Assembly (NCBI GenBank): GCA_964501985.1
Contig: CAZCVY010000007.1
Location: forward strand, 1-64,000
DNA from: Bog-366 sp964501985
GTDB taxonomy: Bacteria; Acidobacteriota; Terriglobia; UBA7540
Length of the DNA: 64,000 nt
Reading direction: 5' to 3'
Under the pieces are notes generated by a model. It did not search any database, was not told where the DNA came from, and was given only the letters and a program-made list of their open reading frames with translations. The position numbers and the translations under genes were made by a program. Positions 35,133-43,686 of the stretch are shown here, piece by piece (within the stretch, counting starts at the first letter, position 1; each line of letters starts with the position of its first letter).

Positions 35133-36346
35133 TTTGTGCGGCATTGGGTCTCTGTCATAGCGCTCGCGGCGCGATTCAAATGTGCCGCCAACCGCCCCCC
35201 GGCATGTTCCAAAGTCCAGTAGTTCCGGACCGCTTCCACGCCTCTCGCGCCCATCTCTTCCCGGAGACGATCGTTCTGCAACAATTCGCTGAGAGCTTCA
35301 GCAAACATCCCCTCGTCTCGATCTGTCAGAAACCCCGTTTCATTAGGAAGAACTGACTCTCTCACGCCGCCCTCCCGTACCGCAACCACGGGCGTTCCAC
35401 AAGCCATCGCCTCCAGGGGCGCCAGCCCGAAAGGCTCGAGAATTGCGGCATACACGAAGACCCGTGCCCGGTTATACAAACAAACCAACTCGCTGTCTGC
35501 GACGGACTTCTTCACTTCCAGGTCCACACGCAGCGCCGCCGCCATTCGCACCAGATGCTCCTCCCAATCCTTTTTGGTGAAGTTCGAGACGATGACCATC
35601 TTCGGCCGTCTCGGTTCATCAATAAGGCTCAGAGATCGAATCGCAAAGTCGAACCCCTTTGGGGGGAGACATGCCCCGACGGACAGGACGAAATTTTCTT
35701 TGGGCAAAGCTTGTGGCCGGAAGAGAGCGGTGTCTATGCCCAGATAGGAAACAAACGAGTTGAGTCCGTAGGCCCGCAAAATCGATTCCCGGGAGAAATA
35801 CGAGTTCGTGAGAATATACTTTGCGTACAACGCACTCGCCCTGTCGATCTTCGGCACCCTACTCTTCAAATAGGCGCGCCAGATTCTCCTGTAGATCGAA
35901 ACAGGCTGGGGAGTCAGCAGGGACCCCGATAACTCCGCTCCGCCAGCCACAGTCGGTTGCGCGCAGGAGTAGACAGTGGGCTTCTTCAGGTACCGTATCA
36001 CAAACGGTGTCATCGTGAACTGATCTTGTTCCAAAAACACCACGTCGTAAGCGCCCGCATTGATCGCTTCGGCTATACGCTTCTCGGTCCATTCGAGGTC
36101 CGCCAATGACTGAAAGGGCGGCACAACATAGCGAACCGAAGACACGAGCAGACCCAGCGCGGTCCGCGGCACGGGGTAAACCTGAAACCTGTCGACAATC
36201 CCCTTCAACGGCAGGTAGTTTTCATTGGCGGTCGACGGGACGTGAACGTCGATCTGATGGCCCCTGTCCTTGAGGTATTTAACCGAGTTGTACAACGCCC
36301 TCTTCGCACCACCCGACGGCAAGTTGTGGAAAACGGCTATTCTCAC
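35129..36346 (-). CDS. GT4-family glycosyltransferase
   Basis: A 405-residue GT-B enzyme. It opens MRIAVFHNLPSGGAKRALYN, has a VLSVGACLPPKGFDFAI domain junction and the E-x7-E motif in AILEPFGLAPLEAMACGTPVV (about residues 305-325). It overlaps the downstream sulfotransferase-like gene by ATGA. It probably adds one sugar to the repeat unit. An upstream region of about 170 bases separates it from the FkbM methyltransferase. Confidence 0.9.
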   Translation of the reverse strand: MRIAVFHNLPSGGAKRALYNSVKYLKDRGHQIDVHVPSTANENYLPLKGIVDRFQVYPVPRTALGLLVSSVRYVVPPFQSLADLEWTEKRIAEAINAGAYDVVFLEQDQFTMTPFVIRYLKKPTVYSCAQPTVAGGAELSGSLLTPQPVSIYRRIWRAYLKSRVPKIDRASALYAKYILTNSYFSRESILRAYGLNSFVSYLGIDTALFRPQALPKENFVLSVGACLPPKGFDFAIRSLSLIDEPRRPKMVIVSNFTKKDWEEHLVRMAAALRVDLEVKKSVADSELVCLYNRARVFVYAAILEPFGLAPLEAMACGTPVVAVREGGVRESVLPNETGFLTDRDEGMFAEALSELLQNDRLREEMGARGVEAVRNYWTLEHAGGRLAAHLNRAASAMTETQCRTK

Positions 36347-36517
36347 TTTCGCACCACCTCGACCAATCGAAAAACGGACTTCGGTCTTGCAGGTTTCGGC
36401 AAGGCCTCTGCGAGTCGGGGCACAACCTCCACAATAAACGTAACGAGTTGAGTTACCTTCTCGGTTACAGACGATTCCGGCTTACTGCAGATACTCGTTC
36501 ATGTGCCGAATGCGGAG

Positions 36518-37297
36518 CTAGTCCTTAAATCTTACATAGATGTCACCCGTGCGGTCTTCAGAAGGCAGGCCCGAGACGTACTGAAGCACTGCGTCCTTTT
36601 CGCACCACTCGGGCCAAATGAATTCCCAGGACTCACCGAATGTGACATTGAACGTGCAGCCGGAATCAAATACCGGAAGCTGGAGACACTCTTTGGTGAG
36701 GTCCGGGGTGATGGCATGGAACTCGAAACTTATCGCTCGCGGCCGGAAGGACATTCCACGTAGAACTTTCACTTCGTAACCCTCGACATCAATTTTGATA
36801 AACCGAGGGGTTCCGTACTCATGCTGAATTTGGTCGAGTGTATTAATGTTGGTGGTAATCGCCCCGCTAAACTTGACCGACGGCAATTTTTGCGAGGCTT
36901 TCTCCATCCACTCTTCGGAGATTGACGAATCCGCGCTGTTGTTACCAAGGTGCAACACGCACTGGCCTTGCCGTTCGCCCACAGCTTCGCAACGGACGGT
37001 AAGCCGATTCCTGCGGCTCATGTATCGGATCCTTTGGCAGCACGCCGGGTTCGGTTCGACTGCCACGACTCGCGCCCCGAGGTTTATGAATGCCTCGGTG
37101 TACTCGCCGATGTTCGCTCCTACGTCGAAGACCAAGTCCCCCGGCCCCACAAACTGCCGGTAGAAATTGCGCATGGTCCTTCGGAAACGAAGATAACTCG
37201 GCTTACGGACGATTCGATAGACGGTTCGAAGCGGAAGATATGCCCAACTGCCCGAGAGTTGTCTCGACAACATACCCCTGATTTCTGAGGCCGTCAC
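36518..37297 (-). CDS. FkbM-family methyltransferase
   Basis: A 259-residue SAM-dependent methyltransferase. The SAM-binding region is DLVFDVGANIGEYTEAFINLG followed by VVAVEPNP, the FkbM-type motif I and acidic loop. The late FIKIDVEGYEVKVLRGM is also diagnostic of FkbM. Family members O-methylate sugars or polyketides. The GTG at 37297 is preferred because AGGAG lies eight bases upstream; a longer form starting at the ATG at 37354 is possible but lacks this. It would put a methyl group on one sugar of the polymer. Confidence 0.85.
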   Translation of the reverse strand: MTASEIRGMLSRQLSGSWAYLPLRTVYRIVRKPSYLRFRRTMRNFYRQFVGPGDLVFDVGANIGEYTEAFINLGARVVAVEPNPACCQRIRYMSRRNRLTVRCEAVGERQGQCVLHLGNNSADSSISEEWMEKASQKLPSVKFSGAITTNINTLDQIQHEYGTPRFIKIDVEGYEVKVLRGMSFRPRAISFEFHAITPDLTKECLQLPVFDSGCTFNVTFGESWEFIWPEWCEKDAVLQYVSGLPSEDRTGDIYVRFKD

Positions 37298-37537
37298 GAT
37301 GCGTTCTCCTGATATCACCGAGGTGGCTGGGCATTGTCCACCTCCGAAGCACACCCGTATCTGCGCCCGGCAGACTCCCTCGCCGGCCTTCAGGTTCGGC
37401 GCGTGTTGAAGTAAAGCTCAGCGCTACCAGGCACAGGGCGAAAGCGCCTAGCGTAGAAGTTTAGGGAGTCAAGTATATTTGATTGGAGCGATTTCGCCCA
37501 GTTAGAACTCTCCTCCAGCCTAGCGCTTGATGCCATC

Positions 37538-38860
37538 TTAGCGGCTCGCCGCTCCTACGTAAAGGCCATCGCGGAGGGAATCGGAGATTCCTTGAAACAC
37601 CCAGCGGGCGTATCTTCCCACCATCTGAATGTCGTGCTCCTCAAGCACCTTCAAGGCCGCAGAGCGCCACTTGGACCCGGGCCAGGACCAAGTGTAGGCA
37701 ACGTCAATCCAAGTGGGATCGACAACTTCCGGTTCCCCCAGGAATCCCCAATGTTGCAATTCCTTCACTGTGGCTTGGGAGTACTTGCGGATTTCCCGGG
37801 CCGCGGGCTTCAGGCCCCGGCCATAAGCTCTCTCGACATAAATGCTGACGCGATTGTGGGGCGCCCGAGCCGATCTGGGCAGAAAGCTGACATCGACGTT
37901 GCTGTAAAAGCCCACGCGGTGGAAGCCCGACTGGCTCGAGGGAAGGTAGACCCAGTGGTCGGGCGGACAATGCGCGCCGCGGATGCCGCCGATATTCAGC
38001 ACCAATACGGAAGTGTAAGGATCAGCTTCTTCCTCAACCTTGAGCCCTGTCATTTCTATCATGGTGGTGAGCGGAAGGGTGGAAACGAGAGTATCGTAAT
38101 GGACTTCTTGTTTATCCGCAAAGGCCACCACCTTGCGGCTGATATCGACTGCGGTTACCCGCTTGCCGTAGCGCACGTCAGCACCCTTCACCAAACTCTC
38201 GGCCAAGGCGTTCAGGCCGTCGCGAGGGTAGAGGTAACTGGTGTTGTAGCCAATCGGCGGAGTGCCCTCGAAAGCGCCGCGGGTGACCAGCGCTGGATCG
38301 ATGGGCGATTTGTAAGGGTCCTGCGGGGCAATTCGTTTCCACAGGCCGGCGGTGTAGAGTTCGTGAAACGGACCGAAGAAGAGGGCGGTGAGAGTTGGCC
38401 CAAAACTCTGGCCCATCCACTCGGCCATCGTTTGAAATTTTCCCTTGGGGGAAGCCAGGATTTCCACCAGTGCTTTGGCCCGAATCGCCTCACCGAGGTA
38501 TCCCAGATGGTTTTGCAGCGGATAGGGCACGTAGAGGTTCTGATCCGGAAAGAAGACCGAAGACTTCCGTTCGTACACTCCCACCGGCGTAATTCGGCGA
38601 ATCAGGCGAAGGATGGCGGGATCGCCGCCGAAGATCCAGTGGCCCCCGCCAATTTCAAACCGGTAGGCTTCCTGATCCGGCGGAGGCTGATGGAGGCGTT
38701 CTTCGCTGCCGGGACGAATGTAGTAAGAGGAGCAGATTCCGCCTGGAGAATCCTCAGCTTCGTAAACCGGGAGGCCGGAGGCCCAACCGGCCGCCAATCC
38801 TGTAATTCCGCCACCGAGGATGATGGTGGAGGACTCGCTGCTCTTACGCTTGCCAGACAT
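37538..38860 (-). CDS. FAD-dependent amine-oxidase-like protein, UDP-galactopyranose-mutase-like
   Basis: A 440-residue flavoprotein. The FAD dinucleotide motif is IILGGGITGLAAGW (about residues 12-25) with EAEDSPGG, and the C-terminal FAD motif is GRYARWVFQGISDSLRDGL. The middle contains FPDQNLYVPYPLQNHLGYL, similar to the substrate-side region of UDP-galactopyranose mutases. Its position in a polysaccharide locus favours a sugar-nucleotide rearrangement such as UDP-Galp to UDP-Galf, but the full UGM active-site set cannot be checked by eye; a protoporphyrinogen-oxidase-like oxidase is the alternative. The start at 38860 gives MSGKRKSSES before the Rossmann strand. Confidence 0.72.
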   Translation of the reverse strand: MSGKRKSSESSTIILGGGITGLAAGWASGLPVYEAEDSPGGICSSYYIRPGSEERLHQPPPDQEAYRFEIGGGHWIFGGDPAILRLIRRITPVGVYERKSSVFFPDQNLYVPYPLQNHLGYLGEAIRAKALVEILASPKGKFQTMAEWMGQSFGPTLTALFFGPFHELYTAGLWKRIAPQDPYKSPIDPALVTRGAFEGTPPIGYNTSYLYPRDGLNALAESLVKGADVRYGKRVTAVDISRKVVAFADKQEVHYDTLVSTLPLTTMIEMTGLKVEEEADPYTSVLVLNIGGIRGAHCPPDHWVYLPSSQSGFHRVGFYSNVDVSFLPRSARAPHNRVSIYVERAYGRGLKPAAREIRKYSQATVKELQHWGFLGEPEVVDPTWIDVAYTWSWPGSKWRSAALKVLEEHDIQMVGRYARWVFQGISDSLRDGLYVGAASR

Positions 38861-38899
38861 TGATTTGCCCAAGGGCTTGGCCCCAGTGTGCCGGACGTA

Positions 38900-39028
38900 G
38901 TGCGGCCGTAGCGCGGACGTGGCGCGGGCATCTTGCCCGGTGTCGCGGGAGCGTCCCGCTCCCGCCACGGCGCGGGCAGGATGCCCACGCCCCCAGGCTA
39001 CGTTGGCGAAGTAAACTCGCCGCTACAA
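38900..39028. repeat. Cluster of GC-rich inverted repeats
   Basis: Several nested hairpins: CGGGCATCTTGCCCG-type and a diverged CGGGCAGGATGCCCACGC partner, with a GCGGGA/TCCCGC stem between them and GTAG ends on both sides. It fills most of the gap between the GT26 start and the flavoprotein start on the minus strand. It appears to be another form of the CGTAGC-bounded repeat family. Confidence 0.6.
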
Positions 39029-39030
39029 CC

Positions 39031-39831
39031 TTAGGGTTTCGCGTGTTTCTTGTGGCGCATCACGTCAACCAGCGAAAGAGCCATAAACTGGGGACCATAG
39101 ATCATGGCCCGCCGCCACACGGTGCGGGGCTCGTGCAGCAACCGCCAAAACCATTCCAGGCCGGCTCGACTGGCCCAACGCGGCGCGGGAACGACTTTTC
39201 CACTATGAAACTTGATCGCCGCCCCTATCGCCACGATCACCGGCGCCTTGAGGCTGTCGCGGTGCGCCACAATCCATCGCTCTTGCTTTGGAAGGCCTAG
39301 CGCCACCCACAGGACGTCGGGGTTCGCCTGATTGATCCTGTCAATAATTTGTGCGTCTTCATCGGGAGTGAGCGGGCGGAAGGGCGGCGAGTACGTGCCG
39401 ATGATTTTTACCCCGGGGTGCTTCTTGCGCAGCCGATCGCTTGCGAGCGCCAGCGTTTCGTCGGTGTCGCCGTAAAAGAAATTCGTATAACCCTTCTGGT
39501 GGGAAAGCTCACAGAACGCCGACATCAAATCCGCCCCACGAACCTGATGGGTGGGGCAAGACATCTTCTTGGCCGCAACCCGGGCAGCCCACCGCCCATC
39601 GGGAACAGAAAGGTCCGCGGTGTTCAGGATCGCGCGGAAGTCGGAATGTTTGTGGGCTTCCAACGCGCCGTGCGAGCCCGTGACGGCGATCCAGTGGGCC
39701 CGGTCGCGCTCGCGGATCCATTGCTCCATGAGGCGCAAGACGTTTTCGACGTCAACGATGTGGACGGGGGCGCCGAGAACGTCGGTGCTGGGCGGGTAGC
39801 CATCTTGTTGCGTCAGGGATTGCACTGGCAT
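39031..39831 (-). CDS. WecG/TagA/CpsF-family glycosyltransferase (GT26)
   Basis: A 266-residue GT26 enzyme. Features include WIAVTGSHGALEAHK, the ADLSVPDGRWAARVAAKK block, VRGADLM, the central FFYGDT, and the C-terminal WVALGLPKQERWI. GT26 enzymes add the second sugar (for example ManNAcA or Man) onto an undecaprenyl-PP-linked first sugar. It follows the short phosphoglycosyl transferase gene on the same strand, which makes this enzyme the likely second step of repeat-unit assembly. Start ATG at 39831 is the first in frame. Confidence 0.92.
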   Translation of the reverse strand: MPVQSLTQQDGYPPSTDVLGAPVHIVDVENVLRLMEQWIRERDRAHWIAVTGSHGALEAHKHSDFRAILNTADLSVPDGRWAARVAAKKMSCPTHQVRGADLMSAFCELSHQKGYTNFFYGDTDETLALASDRLRKKHPGVKIIGTYSPPFRPLTPDEDAQIIDRINQANPDVLWVALGLPKQERWIVAHRDSLKAPVIVAIGAAIKFHSGKVVPAPRWASRAGLEWFWRLLHEPRTVWRRAMIYGPQFMALSLVDVMRHKKHAKP

Positions 39832-39918
39832 AGCTGATTTGCACCAACCCGGCGGTGTCGGCGTGGCGGCCGTACGCCGCCTTATGGCGAGATAAACTCG
39901 CCGCTACGACTCGAGCCC

Positions 39919-40566
39919 TCAGGCGGGCTTGGCTACCGCCTCAACGCGCTTTCGCGCGGCGCGCCGTCCACCCAACAGGCGAGGCAGTTTTGCCGATCGC
40001 TCTTCCCATTTCCCCGTAAAGGTCACCAGGAAGGAAATAAAGACCAAGCGAAGGTCGAGCCAGAAGCTCTGCCTTTTGATGTAGATAAGGTCGTAGCGGA
40101 GTTTCTGGCGGCGATGCACTTCGCTGTGCCCGTAAATCTGAGCGATTCCCGTCAGCCCCGGAGTCACAGCGTGCCGGCGGTCGAATCCGGGAATTTCCAC
40201 TCGGAACTTCTTCACCAGTTCGGTCCACTCTGGTCTTGGCCCCACAAAACTCATGTCGCCGCAGAAGATGTTCCAGAGCTGCGGCAGCTCATCCATGGCG
40301 GTGGCGCGTAGAAGCTTACCCACGCGCGTGATCCTGGGATCGCGTTCTTTGGCGGGAACGACCCCCCACTTCTTATCCGAGTCCGGCACCATGGAACGGA
40401 ACTTGACGCTTTGGAATTCCTTGCAATCCTTCCCCACCCGAGGTTGGCCATAGAAAATAGGGCCGCCATCCTCGATCTTAATGGCGATGGCAATCGTCGC
40501 CCAAATCGGTGAAGAAACAATCAAACCGAGGCCGGAAAGCGAAATGTCGAACAGTCTTTTCAACAT
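39919..40566 (-). CDS. Short-form phosphoglycosyl transferase (sugar transferase)
   Basis: A 215-residue monotopic sugar transferase with only the catalytic domain. It begins MLKRLFDISLSGLGLIVSSP, the membrane-dipping helix typical of the PglC/small PGT family, then PIFYGQPRVGKDCKEF and the active-site TAMDELPQLWNIFCGDMSFVGPRPEW. It should transfer a sugar-1-phosphate to undecaprenyl phosphate as the first step for the 28-52 kb polysaccharide. A Lys/Arg-rich tail follows. A second, long-form enzyme occurs at 13648. Confidence 0.93.
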   Translation of the reverse strand: MLKRLFDISLSGLGLIVSSPIWATIAIAIKIEDGGPIFYGQPRVGKDCKEFQSVKFRSMVPDSDKKWGVVPAKERDPRITRVGKLLRATAMDELPQLWNIFCGDMSFVGPRPEWTELVKKFRVEIPGFDRRHAVTPGLTGIAQIYGHSEVHRRQKLRYDLIYIKRQSFWLDLRLVFISFLVTFTGKWEERSAKLPRLLGGRRAARKRVEAVAKPA

Positions 40567-40969
40567 AGGTTACAGGTCACAGGCACAACCAGTCTATAGT
40601 CTATAGTTCATAGCTGACAGTTGACAGCGTGCGGCGCCCCCGACCACGACCACGCCAAACTCAACGGTGCGGCAAACATCGAGAGTTGCGATTGCGTCAT
40701 CCGCGAATAGACCCCTCACCCACCGCCTTGCGGTCCCCCCTCTCCCCAAGGGAGAGGGTTGGGATTTTGATTTTTATCCCTCTCCAGGGGGAGAGGGGGG
40801 ACCGCAAGGCGGTGGGTGAGGGGTCCCTTTCAACCTGATCGACTTTGGAGGAACCCTGCGCCCTCGGCCTTACAAATACCACCTGCCCGCCCACCCTGTG
40901 CTCTATAACCCTGTGCCCCGTAAACTGCCCGCTGCCCTTCCACCCCAGTCACCTCTAACCCCTCAAACC
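40567..40969. other. Intergenic region with a large palindrome
   Basis: About 400 bases inside the polysaccharide locus. No gene is supported. It is dominated by the 37-bp inverted repeat at 40711-40824, described separately. A break in the operon or an internal promoter for the following genes is possible here. Confidence 0.5.
40711..40824. repeat. Perfect 37-bp inverted repeat (MITE-like or REP doublet)
   Basis: Arms at 40711-40747 and 40788-40824 are perfect reverse complements, starting ACCCCTCACCCACCGCC. A 40-base centre contains further partial inverted GAGAGGG/CCCTCTC sequence. The unit could fold into a single long hairpin. No terminal duplication is obvious, so it is not clearly a transposed element. 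The CCCTCACCC-type sequence is a kind of palindrome seen in many bacterial genomes. Confidence 0.88.
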
Positions 40970-42124
40970 TTAATTCCTCAGCCCACCCGGGAGCGTCAGC
41001 AACGCTCGAAGCGTTGCCAGCAATGCCCGGTGGTGCCAATCGAATTTCAACTTGCCGTTCAGACGAACCAGAAAATCAGAGGCATTCGCCGCATCAAAAA
41101 AGCGATCGATTTGCCCGTCGGTAAACCGGCTGGCAAGTTTCCTCGCAAAGTACCCGACCATCAGTTCGCTGCCGAAGGCTGATCGCCAGTACCGTTCGAA
41201 CTCACCTAAACTTTGAGCGCTAAAGTTGTTGTTGCGAAAGGCGCGAAGCGCCACATCGGCCACCAATTCAGCGGAAAGCAAGCCGTAATAAATCCCGCCT
41301 CCCGTGGTGGTCTTAATGTGTCCGGCAGCTTCTCCGGCGGCGATAACGCGATCCGCGACGCACTTGCCGACGGCGGCCTGCGCAATCGCCTTGCGATCGA
41401 TCCGGAGGGTGGAAATGTCGGTGTCGGGCGCGATTCTTCGGACCAGCTTGGCGAAATAGGGGTCAGGGTTTTGCTCCGTCATCAGCCCCACCCGCCATCG
41501 ATTGTTGCCCAAGGGGATTTCCCAACCAAAGGCCCCTGGAGCGACACCTTGACCGACAAAGATGCGCGTGGCATTGCCATGTCCGTTCGGCGGCAGCGCC
41601 ATTTCCGCTTGGACGGCACGCAGGAATTGCCGGGGGTGCGCCAACCCCAAAGACTGATTGAGGGTACCATTAACTCCGGTCGTGATGATGGCCAACTGCG
41701 CCCGGAGGCTGGTTGAGTCCGGCTCCGAAGTGCGGAATCGGATTCCCACCGAATGCTTCTCGACTTGCAGGGAACTCACCCAGCAGCCCAGCTTGAGCTC
41801 CACTCCCGCGGCGGTGGCGCGCTCTGCCAATGCACGATTAAACTCAGCTTTATCAATGACCTGTGCGAGCGGGGCGGGCGTCCGGTGCTCCAGCTTTCTT
41901 CCCCCGGGCGAGATCGCTTGAATGCATCGAATGTCGGACAAAATCGGCTGAGTGGGGAGATCGAACCGGGCAAAAGCCTCGTCGCCCACCACACCCGAGC
42001 AGATGGCCTTCTCGCCAACCCGGCTTTGAGCCTCAAACAGAGCGACGTCCAGTCCCGCTTTCGCCAACAGAAATGCGGCGTGAATGCCTGCCGGACCTGC
42101 TCCGATCACGACCACGTCTTTCAA
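40970..42124 (-). CDS. Geranylgeranyl-reductase-like FAD-dependent oxidoreductase
   Basis: A 384-residue flavoprotein of the GGR/PHBH fold. It has the FAD motif GAGPAGIHAAFLLAKAG (residues 8-24), a CSGVVGDEAF region with the Cys typical of GGRs, and AGEAAGHIKTTTGGGIYYG (about 275-293), the GD/GEAAG-type motif that binds the FAD ribityl chain. Members saturate isoprenoid double bonds of lipids such as chlorophyll precursors, archaeal lipids or dolichol-type carriers. It lies 63 bases downstream of rfbC within a polysaccharide locus. A role on the undecaprenyl carrier is an inference. Confidence 0.82.
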   Translation of the reverse strand: MKDVVVIGAGPAGIHAAFLLAKAGLDVALFEAQSRVGEKAICSGVVGDEAFARFDLPTQPILSDIRCIQAISPGGRKLEHRTPAPLAQVIDKAEFNRALAERATAAGVELKLGCWVSSLQVEKHSVGIRFRTSEPDSTSLRAQLAIITTGVNGTLNQSLGLAHPRQFLRAVQAEMALPPNGHGNATRIFVGQGVAPGAFGWEIPLGNNRWRVGLMTEQNPDPYFAKLVRRIAPDTDISTLRIDRKAIAQAAVGKCVADRVIAAGEAAGHIKTTTGGGIYYGLLSAELVADVALRAFRNNNFSAQSLGEFERYWRSAFGSELMVGYFARKLASRFTDGQIDRFFDAANASDFLVRLNGKLKFDWHHRALLATLRALLTLPGGLRN

Positions 42125-42187
42125 ACTGCCTCCGTAACGCCGCCACCTTGGCGGCTCCTGTGCCGACTGGAAGCCGGCGCTACGCCG

Positions 42188-42775
42188 TCACTTTGGACGG
42201 GTCACCCAATCATAATTTATTCCCGGATCGTCAAAGGGAATCCGTCCCTCATCGCTCGGATTATAGGTCCTGTCCATGGCGTACACCAGCAAACTTGATT
42301 CGGGTCCCACCACCTTGTAGCCATGGCCAACTCCCGGGGGGATGCGCAATTTCCAGGGCCGCATCGCGCCCACGAAAACGGTGTTCAGCCGCCCGCAAGT
42401 TGACGAAGACTCCCGAAGATCATACAAGATGACCTGCAACATGCCGTTAATCGGAGCCCAAAGGTCGGTCTGCTCGAAGTGGTAATGGATCGCCTTGATG
42501 ACACCCGGATACGATACGGTGAAGGAAACCTGGATTCGGCTCCTCGTTGCTGGGGCGAAATCCCTTGCTATCCCCGGTTCCCCGAACCGAAAAAGCTCCG
42601 CAAACGACCCGCGATCATCGGGAAACTGAACAATCGGTTCGATCTCGATCCCCTCGATCAAGTGCGGCGACTGGGGGTTGGTAATGATATGCCCACAACT
42701 TTGCTGGGCCTGACTCTTAACCACCAGGCGAGTGCCGTCACGCTCCGCCACTAACCGGAAATTGTGCGCTTTCAT
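42188..42775 (-). CDS. rfbC: dTDP-4-dehydrorhamnose 3,5-epimerase-like protein
   Basis: A 195-residue RmlC-type cupin. It retains VIKAIHYHFEQTDLW, where the conserved His of the RmlC active site lies, MLQVILYDLRESS, and the C-terminal IPPGVGHGY and DRTYNPSDEGRIPFDDPGINYDW typical of the family. It epimerises dTDP-4-keto-6-deoxyglucose at C3 and C5. The N-terminal 40 residues differ from standard RmlC. Its ATG overlaps the rfbD stop as ATGA, so the two are translationally coupled. Confidence 0.88.
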   Translation of the reverse strand: MKAHNFRLVAERDGTRLVVKSQAQQSCGHIITNPQSPHLIEGIEIEPIVQFPDDRGSFAELFRFGEPGIARDFAPATRSRIQVSFTVSYPGVIKAIHYHFEQTDLWAPINGMLQVILYDLRESSSTCGRLNTVFVGAMRPWKLRIPPGVGHGYKVVGPESSLLVYAMDRTYNPSDEGRIPFDDPGINYDWVTRPK

Positions 42776-43686
42776 GATGATGTGACCTCTCGCTCGACGG
42801 GCGCCTTCGCGGGCGCGGGTTCGAGCGGCCCGAATTCGCCGCCGGGCCAGCCTTCCTCAAGATACTGCGCCAAGCCCTGCCTCCAATGTGGAAGCGCTTC
42901 CAGCTTGCACTCTGCCAAGCGCCGGTTTTCCAAAACAGAAAACGCCGGCCGGGGCGCTAAACGTCCTGCTTCCCGCGTGCAAATCGGGTGGACGCGAACT
43001 TGCGGATGACCTCCCGACTGCACGATGGCTTGAGCGAATTCGAACCAACTACAGTTCCCCGATCCGGTCACGTGGAAGACTCCGTAGACTTGTGCGGCCA
43101 TCAGTTCTCGGAGCTTTGCGGCCAGGTGGCGGGTATAGGTGGGTGAGCCGCGTTGGTCAGAAACCACGCGCAGGTCGCCGCGCTCCCTCGCCGCTTTCAG
43201 AATGGTGGACACAAAGTTCTTGCCGCGTGGCCCGTAAAGCCAGGAAGACCGGACAATGAGGTGCCGCGCGACAAGCGCCTGAACGTGCCTCTCCGCTCGC
43301 AACTTCGTGAGCCCGTACGCACTCAGGGGGTTGGGAGCGTCATCTTCCCGGCAGGGCCGATCTCCCCGGCCATCAAACACATAGTCGGTGCTGACGTGAA
43401 GCATCGCGGCTCCGGCTTCAGCACACGCTCGCGCCACATTCCGCGTCCCCTGGGAATTCACCCGCTCAGCCATCGCCGGATTGGCCTCGCAGCCGTCAAC
43501 GTCGGTATAGGCGGCGAGATGGAAAACAAATTCCGGCCGCAGATCGCGAAAGGCGCGCGCGACGGCGGATTCCTGACCGATGTCAAAATCCTTCAGGTCG
43601 ACCCCGTAGACCTGGTGTTCCGGCTCAAGGCGCGGGAGCAGCACCGATCCCAGCATTCCCAGCGCACCGGTAACGAGAACGCGCAC
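42772..43686 (-). CDS. rfbD: dTDP-4-dehydrorhamnose reductase
   Basis: A 304-residue extended SDR (RmlD). The NAD(P) loop is VTGALGMLGSVLL, followed by DIGQESAVARAFRDLRPEFVFHLAAYTDVDGCE, the HVSTDYVFDG motif and the catalytic YGLTKLRAE (Y-x3-K). It makes dTDP-L-rhamnose. The GTG at 43686 is chosen because it overlaps the rfbB stop by one base (TAGTG) and begins the Rossmann strand. Longer in-frame extensions run antisense-like through rfbB. It is the third gene of an rfbA-B-D-C order. Confidence 0.94.
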   Translation of the reverse strand: MRVLVTGALGMLGSVLLPRLEPEHQVYGVDLKDFDIGQESAVARAFRDLRPEFVFHLAAYTDVDGCEANPAMAERVNSQGTRNVARACAEAGAAMLHVSTDYVFDGRGDRPCREDDAPNPLSAYGLTKLRAERHVQALVARHLIVRSSWLYGPRGKNFVSTILKAARERGDLRVVSDQRGSPTYTRHLAAKLRELMAAQVYGVFHVTGSGNCSWFEFAQAIVQSGGHPQVRVHPICTREAGRLAPRPAFSVLENRRLAECKLEALPHWRQGLAQYLEEGWPGGEFGPLEPAPAKAPVEREVTSS

